From assembly GCF_001625305.1 (NCBI RefSeq), contig NW_017803976.1, positions 1,963,613 to 2,027,612 of the forward strand: DNA of 64,000 nucleotides. The letters are read 5' to 3'. Below, one piece after another: positions 58,398-64,000 of the stretch. Below the pieces are notes generated by a model, which was given only the letters and a program-made list of their open reading frames with translations, had not been told where the DNA came from and ran no database searches. The DNA is from Branchiostoma belcheri. Lineage: Eukaryota; Chordata; Leptocardii; Amphioxiformes; Branchiostomatidae. The translations under genes were made by a program, and so were the position numbers. Position 1 is the first letter of the stretch. The number at the start of each line of letters is the position of its first letter.

Positions 58398-59003
58398 TAG
58401 CCTCTACTAGGCTTCGGGAGGCGGTCGGCCAAATAGAGAGAGAACATGCCGAGGGAGTTGGTCCGCTAGATAGTGCAAAATATACTCTCTAGCGGACCTG
58501 TATCTGTATCTGTATCTGTATAGCCGGTATAACCGCCCTTCGGCGTAACACACCAGCTTCGCAGGCACGCGGCGCGGCGGCAGCTGGCTATATTACACCG
58601 ATCGACTTGTTACACCTAACCCTTGAATTTCTAGCTCTAGACATTGTTTAAAGCTATCTATTGACAATGCCCCTACTGTACTTGGTGACAGTGAATTCCA
58701 CTCTGCGATAGTTCTAGGAAAGAATGAATTCTTGAACACCTCAATCCTTGGTTGATAACTCTGGTTATTGAATGCGTGGCTATTTCTTGTTCTCTTCTGG
58801 GCTGGTATTAGGTACTTAGTAGTTGGGACATCCACCAGTTTATTAGTCATTTTGTACATCATGCACAGTCTGGACATCTTTCTTCTGTCTTCCAGTGAGG
58901 TCCACTGTAGGTTTCTTTTCATTTCCGTGACACTAGCAACTCTCTTTTCGGCCAATTTCTACTCTTAGCTTTCCGGCCGCCTCCCGAAGCCTGGTAGAGG
59001 CTA
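58398..59003. mobile_element. hAT-like MITE (TAGCCTCTA family) split by a CR1-like LINE
   Basis: Ends TAGCCTCTACTAGGCTTCGG / CGAAGCCTGGTAGAGGCTA, with a further 16-bp inverted match outside (AATTGTAGAGATTGGT / ACCAATCTCTACAATT). The interior break is filled by 58498-58944. Confidence 0.8.
58498..58944 (-). mobile_element. CR1-like LINE 3' part, copy 5 (nested in MITE)
   Basis: The frame 58955-58593 includes MTNKLVDVPTTKYLIPAQKR and FFPRTIAEWNSLSPSTVGAL. The terminal repeat is (TGTATC)n on the plus strand. Confidence 0.85.
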
Positions 59004-59019
59004 ACCAATCTCTACAATT

Positions 59020-59880
59020 GTAGAGGTAACCAAAGGAGTTTACATATAGTACAGAAAAGACACTTTATACCAAAGTTCTTTAAAAGTAGTTCGCACAATT
59101 GGTTACATAAAGAGAAGTACATGTACTTACCATGAACGAACTTATTTCTCTATTGAGATAGAAAGTTACATGTATAGTGAATTGAATGGTATCCATTGCA
59201 TTATTTTCAAGTAATGAAATGAAAATCTGAAGCAGAAATTTCGAAAAACAACTGACAGAATTTTAAAGTTCTGGACAAGTTGATTTACAGTCATTTTAAA
59301 GATTGGTTATGGTTGAGAGATGAGTTTTCGTTTGTGACACTGTTGGCGCCGCAAACTGTTCCTTGTCGTCGCAAAGTGTTTTCTTGTCGTAATAAATGAC
59401 CTGTCGTAAATTAGAACGATAGGGGCACAAAACGTCCCCTGTCGCCTTCAAGATCAGAGCAAATAGCAATAGGGCAGGGGTCTATTGAACAATCAGTGTT
59501 AGGTAAATGTCAGCCCGTATATCGTATAGATACGTATTATTGGTCGGCGGAAGTTTGAATTTACGGTGCTTTTGTTATCTTGTATTTTACTCTGTAATGT
59601 CATCTCATTAAAGGTCCTAAATCTAGGGCAGGTTTCAAAAGTTCTTGCTAGTCTCGTATTCCGTTATGGTGAATTTATCGCCTTGTAACGTTAACATTAC
59701 GAAAACGGTTAAGAGTACATGCGGGAACAGTGTGTATGTAGGACAAATATCTGTCGATCTCAGAGTGCACGTATACGTATATAGTATAGTCGTATATGAA
59801 TCTATCACAATGTGGTCATCTACCGTATTTGCTGTTGTGAAAATGACTGAGATTTTGTAATGTATAAGAAAGAAAGAAAG
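59020..59880. other. Stretch without a recognised gene
   Basis: Unique-looking AT-rich DNA; repeated CTTGTCGT.../CCTGTCG words near 59345-59450 are noted without interpretation. Confidence 0.4.
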
Positions 59881-59884
59881 GTAT

Positions 59885-60130
59885 CCAGTGCCCTTATGCA
59901 GAGCGTAGGGTGGTGCCCATTTCTGTAGCCCTTGGGCGACACACAGTTGTGCAAGGCACTACAGCAGGGGGCTAGTCCGCTGGTAGTACTGTGTGTTTGA
60001 CCTTCCCACACTCTTTCTCATATGTGCTGAGTGCTAAGCAGAGAAAGAAGTGTGGACGTACCGTCTTTGGTATGACCCGGGCGGGGTTTGAACTCACGAC
60101 CTCCCGGTTACAAATCGAGCACTCTAATGT
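59885..60130 (-). mobile_element. SINE family B, minus strand
   Basis: CTTGGGCGACACACAGTTGT, GTGCTGAGTGCTAAGCAGAG and GGTTTGAACTCACGACCTCC in the same order as 48345-48570. Confidence 0.78.
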
Positions 60131-60540
60131 ATATAAGTAAGTTAGAACCAAAACGATTGCATATGTGTGCATGTTCAAAGATCTGTAAGTACGGAAGAAA
60201 ACGGCATATATGACAGGGTAGCTGTATTTTCCTGGTCACACATATCAAATTAATCTGATATCGTTCCCCATGCATATTTCTGAACAATCCCTCAAGACGA
60301 AGGAATGACGTTATGTGACGATCCTCACGTAACCCAGCGTTGACTACTTAGTACTTTTTTTTTACTCCACCATTTGTTCCAGAGCATGACGATTCTTCCC
60401 ATCTGCTTGGAGACCAATTCTGATCTCTACCAGTGTTTGTATAAGAAGATAATGTACGTAAATATGTACCTAGCGGTGGCCACACGATGTATAGGTCAAT
60501 AAAGGCATGGGGCATGCACGCAGAAAGACGACAAACATAA

Positions 60541-60952
60541 GGCCACACCGCCTTAATTTCATGGATGACATCCTTTGAAGACCCCCAAACTAGTGCGCGC
60601 GGGCGAATAAAAAAAATTCCGGCCCAAAATAAAAATGCTACTAAACCACAGGAATACAAAGCTGGTATTGTGAATTTGCGGTAGTAATTAGCGACGTATA
60701 CTACAAGCCGGCACATGCTGGCTTTTTGCGGAATTTAAGAATCGGTACTGTGCGTATGTACTGAGTTCTTGAGTCGTGGAGCTTCGGTAGCTTGAGTGCC
60801 TGGCTCCATATTGTTGCTAACTACCATGGACTACCCAGGCCTAGAGCCAGGCCAGAGCCTCGGTGGATGTGATACTTTGTTTTTCATTTCTTTGAGAACA
60901 GGCGAAAATCAATGCGCGCGGATGTCATCCATAAAATCGAGTCAGTGTGGCC
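60541..60952. mobile_element. Harbinger-like MITE, family 3, complete
   Basis: 412 bp; inverted ends start GGCCACACCGCC / ..GTCAGTGTGGCC, with TAA on both sides (60538-60540, 60953-60955). Interior shared with 50548-51088 and 61485-61759. Confidence 0.87.
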
Positions 60953-60984
60953 TAACTTAAATTCAGAAGCCCTGTTAAGCTTAG

Positions 60985-61245
60985 GTCACAATTGAAGAAA
61001 GGGGTCCGCTCGGCGTGTGTTCGGCGTGTTTTTTGGCACTACCGAACGGGACCTGGACGGAGACCGACGGGCTTCCCGACGGCTGCCGACCTACTTTTGG
61101 CCCCGAGCGGTCGCCGAATTGATTTTAACTCAAACTTAAAATCACTTCGGGCCCCGTTCGGCAAGGTACGCCGATGCGACGCCGTAACCTCACTGCCCGG
61201 GACCCATCGGGCGGCCGAACAGGCACCTGCCAAAGATTATGACGT
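60985..61245. other. GC-rich unexplained segment
   Basis: Rich in CGGC/GCCG words (TCGGCGTGTG, CCGACGGGC), unlike its AT-rich surroundings. Frames on both strands cross it and no domain is recognised. Confidence 0.45.
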
Positions 61246-61484
61246 CACATGTGCTGATCAGTGCATAAGGTGGTAAGGAAAATGGGGTTATATGGGGCAT
61301 ATATTAACTCCTTCTTCAGACTACGTCGCACAGTTTACCACGTGTGTGTTACGCCGTGTACTTGTGTGTGTTATACCGTATACTTGTGTGTCAGAATGCC
61401 GAAGGGCAAGCCAGAAAACAGCCGAGACGATTGCCCGGCATACACGTACTTCATGAACAGTGACATTGTGTGGCATGTGGGCTA

Positions 61485-61759
61485 CCCTGAAGGCAAACTC
61501 CAAGGATCGGTAGCACCGATGGCACCAAAGCTCCACGACTCAAGAACTCAGTACATACATACAGTGCCGATTCATAGATTCATGCATGTGCCGGCTTGTC
61601 GTGTACTTCGCTATGTACTGCTGCAAATTCACAATACCAGCTTTGTATTCCTGTAGTTTAATAGCATTTTTATTTTTGGCTGGATTTTTTTATTCGCCCG
61701 CGCGCACTAGTTTGAGGGTCTCCAGAGGATGTCATCCATAAAATTAAGTCGGTGTGGCC
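61485..61759. mobile_element. Harbinger-like MITE, family 3, truncated
   Basis: Keeps one end (GTCGGTGTGGCC) and the AAAGCTCCACGACTCAAGAA interior block. Confidence 0.75.
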
Positions 61760-61935
61760 TTATGAATAAAAAAAGACGATAAACACAAAACACGCTACCG
61801 TTGTCACTTTATCACCCAAAGTGTCGTCCTAGCAGAAAATATTTACAATGTACAAGCTTAAGTACGGAGAGATACACGTGACCTTGATTTGCAGATACGT
61901 ACTTAACACTTGAAAACAGACAAGATCAAATCGTA

Positions 61936-62190
61936 GCATGAAAGTTCATCTCAGTTGGTAAAATACGTAATGAGAATTTAACTGTTCTCCGTCTCAATGG
62001 GAGAGGGGCGGTACCGACTTCCGGCGAACTTTGACCCAGTACTGACGTCACACGTGGGTAAAAGTCACGTGTCTACAGCACTCGGTACAGAAAGCTGATG
62101 AAGACCGAGTGATTCGGTCTAAAAATTCGAGTCAATTTTCTTGAGTTGTAGAACAGTTAAATTATCATTTTAAATTCATATCATGCTTTA
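61936..62190 (+). mobile_element. Penelope-like element, second subfamily, remnant
   Basis: FDPVLTSH (62030-62053) followed by TGATGAAGACCGAGTGATTC, like the end at 63420-63510. Inverted flanks AATTTAACTGTTCT (61975-61988) and AGAACAGTTAAATT (62150-62163). Confidence 0.7.
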
Positions 62191-63222
62191 GAAGATGTGA
62201 TACCAACTCCTGTAATATTTCCCAGGATGCAGCATTCTTGCAGGACAAAGCCCTTAGTGCCAACACGTCTACATATCTAGAATTAGAATCATTTTCTACT
62301 TTGTTAGATTTCATACTAACGGGAACAAAACTGCACTAAGTGTATACTCCAGGACTGTGGCTAACACAGAAATGTTATAGTCAAAAACATACATTTTATA
62401 ATACACAGTATTGTTCACATATGCCACGGATCTCGAAAATATTTTTTCCTTGCAAGCAGGCATTGTGGCGATGTACTTTTACGTCTCTGGTCTTGTTTCT
62501 GTTTCCTTTGTTTGCAACAACTTTTCTTCTTCATTCAAAAACCAACAACAGGCAATCATACTACGCGAAACTACCTATCACTGGTCTTCATCATCATAGC
62601 ATCTCGAAAAGTTCTAAGTTGTAAAAAACTCCCTTTTCATCGTTCATCCAATCTATCTAAAACTTTGAAATATGAAATCTTATTGGGTTATTCACTAACT
62701 AGATCAGAACTCATCTTGAGATAGAAATGTACATTCGCAAATCTTCTTGTTTCGTCGCTCACTGAGATAGACAATACGTAGATAAAAAAAATCAGGTCAA
62801 ATTTCCAGAAGACGAGAAAATGTCGGCTACCTTTCGTGCGTACGTGTATTTGGTTTGTACCACTGACATCTATGTCTCCTATTCGATTCAGCTCCCAACT
62901 AGTTTTTGTAATACTAAAGTATCGCATTTCTTAACCTGAAAAATCACTATTTCACAAAAACTGAGCTTGGCTACCTAGTTTAGGAACTGTTCCCTTCTTT
63001 CCACTTCGATTGACAAACTCCTAAAAACTATATTCCTCGTATACTGTAGACCTAGAATTCTAAGCGAAATTCCAGTTTCTAGATACTTCGTCTCCACAGA
63101 ATCCATTTTGAAATTTATGTACAGTTAACAAGAAAATTATTAATCACCTTTGCCAGGCTAGGATCAATTATGATTACAAGGGTTATGAATAATGTTGCTG
63201 TTAACTGTATGTATTTTATATC
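62191..63222. other. Stretch without a recognised gene
   Basis: AT-rich with short frames; none shows a domain. Confidence 0.4.
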
Positions 63223-63566
63223 GTGAAAGTTCATCTGTGTTGGTAGTTACATGTTTAAAGTTAAAACTTTTGGTCCAACACAAAAAATTCTCTCACCTAG
63301 GATTTTAGACACTGAACAAGACTATTTCTTGAGAGGGGTGAAGGAAGCCATATACATCAGGGCCCATCACCCTACATTGAACCGCGACGGGTGCCGACAT
63401 TGTCTACCAGATACCTTTGACCCAGTGTTGACGTCACACTTAAAAAAAGCTAGGTGACAAGCTTCACTGGGTCAGTCTACTGAGGAAGACCAGAGTGACT
63501 GGTCGAAAGCTCTAGGGGAGAGAATTTTTTGTGTTGGACCAAAAGTTTTAACTTTAAACATGTATA
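63223..63566 (+). mobile_element. Penelope-like element remnant with inverted terminal repeats
   Basis: The left end (63223-63302, e.g. TTTGGTCCAACACAAAAAAT) is repeated inverted at 63515-63566. Between them is the C-terminal part of the GIY-YIG domain (ILDTEQDYFLRGVKEAIYIR, then HPTLNRDGCRHCLPDTFDPV). Confidence 0.82.
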
Positions 63567-63756
63567 ATTTTCTTTCTACCTTCGGAGTTTAGCAGATATA
63601 CAAACTCTGACAAGAGGTATAGATCGTGAAAGTCAAACGGATGGTCCAAGTATTTACACAATGTACTTGTGCACTGCCTGAAAACGATGGAAGTCAAAGA
63701 GCCGACGCAGTTTCACAGTAAAGCATTAGAACCACGAAGATCCCCGGCTGTTTTTG

Positions 63757-64000
63757 CTACCAGAGAGTCGTTGAGTGTGGGCAGTTGTGCACCGAATGTC
63801 GCGCTTGTCTCAGTTTTCTCTTTAGCGTGACGTTTTCTCTGAGCGCGGTTCGAAGCTGCAGCTCGGCGCTCTGCCATCTCAGCATGATGTCTGTGGTGGG
63901 CATGGGGTCGTCGTCCAGGGAACACAGCTCCCGCGCGTCGAACGTGACTTCGCCCCGCCTCGTCTCGGACGACTCGGGCGCCGTGTGCGGCGGCGAGTGT
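63757..64000 (-). CDS. C-terminal exon of an unidentified gene (partial, runs off window end)
   Basis: In the frame ending at TAG 63759-63757, 80 codons are open to the window edge. The sequence includes RGEVTFDARELCSLDDDP and PTTDIMLRWQSAELQLR, then a charged heptad-like stretch (LRENVTLKRKLRQA) that looks like a coiled coil. Codons end mostly in G or C, unlike the surrounding AT-rich repeats, which supports real coding. An overlapping frame with an ATG (63713-63925) is lower quality (Arg/His-rich) and is taken as its shadow. I do not recognise the family. Upstream exons would lie beyond 64000. Confidence 0.7.
   Translation of the reverse strand, partial: HSPPHTAPESSETRRGEVTFDARELCSLDDDPMPTTDIMLRWQSAELQLRTALRENVTLKRKLRQARHSVHNCPHSTTLW

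Noticed and set aside
63713..63925. 70-residue Arg/His-rich minus-strand frame with ATG
   Set aside because: Shadow of the better frame that ends at 63757 and stays open to the window edge with balanced composition.

Overview
The window reads as animal nuclear DNA, most probably from a cephalochordate (amphioxus, Branchiostoma). Evidence: genes split by GT-AG introns, an LRR-EGF-Sushi receptor of the kind expanded in amphioxus, a nine-cysteine TGF-beta ligand, L1/Tx1-like, CR1-like and Penelope-like retroelements, tRNA-derived SINEs and very many short inverted-repeat transposons. The species is inferred; the eukaryotic, invertebrate-deuterostome character is well supported.

Three host genes are visible, all on the minus strand. 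(1) At the left edge (1-2347) lies the 5' part of a secreted or cell-surface protein: signal peptide, LRRNT, 13 leucine-rich repeats, LRRCT, an EGF-like module, then phase 1-1 Sushi (CCP) exons that run off the window. Its central LRRs are almost identical and differ mainly at surface positions, as in variable lymphocyte receptors. (2) A complete four-exon TGF-beta superfamily ligand (23650-35405, 407 codons) can be assembled with matching splice phases; it has a signal peptide, a latency-type propeptide, an REKR furin site and a 115-residue nine-cysteine mature domain most like GDF15/TGF-beta. (3) At the right edge (63757-64000) is the 3' end of an unidentified coding region with a charged coiled coil.

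The rest is mobile or repetitive DNA. 3.4-14.7 kb is an array of about six diverged copies of a roughly 1.5-kb repeat carrying an internal 52-bp minisatellite; a 5'-truncated L1/Tx1-like LINE (3871-7807, 9-bp target duplication), a Penelope-like fragment and a 135-bp hAT-like element are nested in it. 16-23 kb, the introns of the TGF-beta gene and 36-63 kb hold Harbinger-like MITEs (TWA target duplications), hAT-like MITEs (8-bp duplications), Mutator-like MITEs (9-bp duplications), at least two SINE families, LINE 3' ends of three or more families, foldback elements and several minisatellites. Nested insertions beside uninterrupted copies allow many element boundaries to be set to the base. 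No CRISPR array, bacterial operon, rRNA gene or convincing functional tRNA gene is present.
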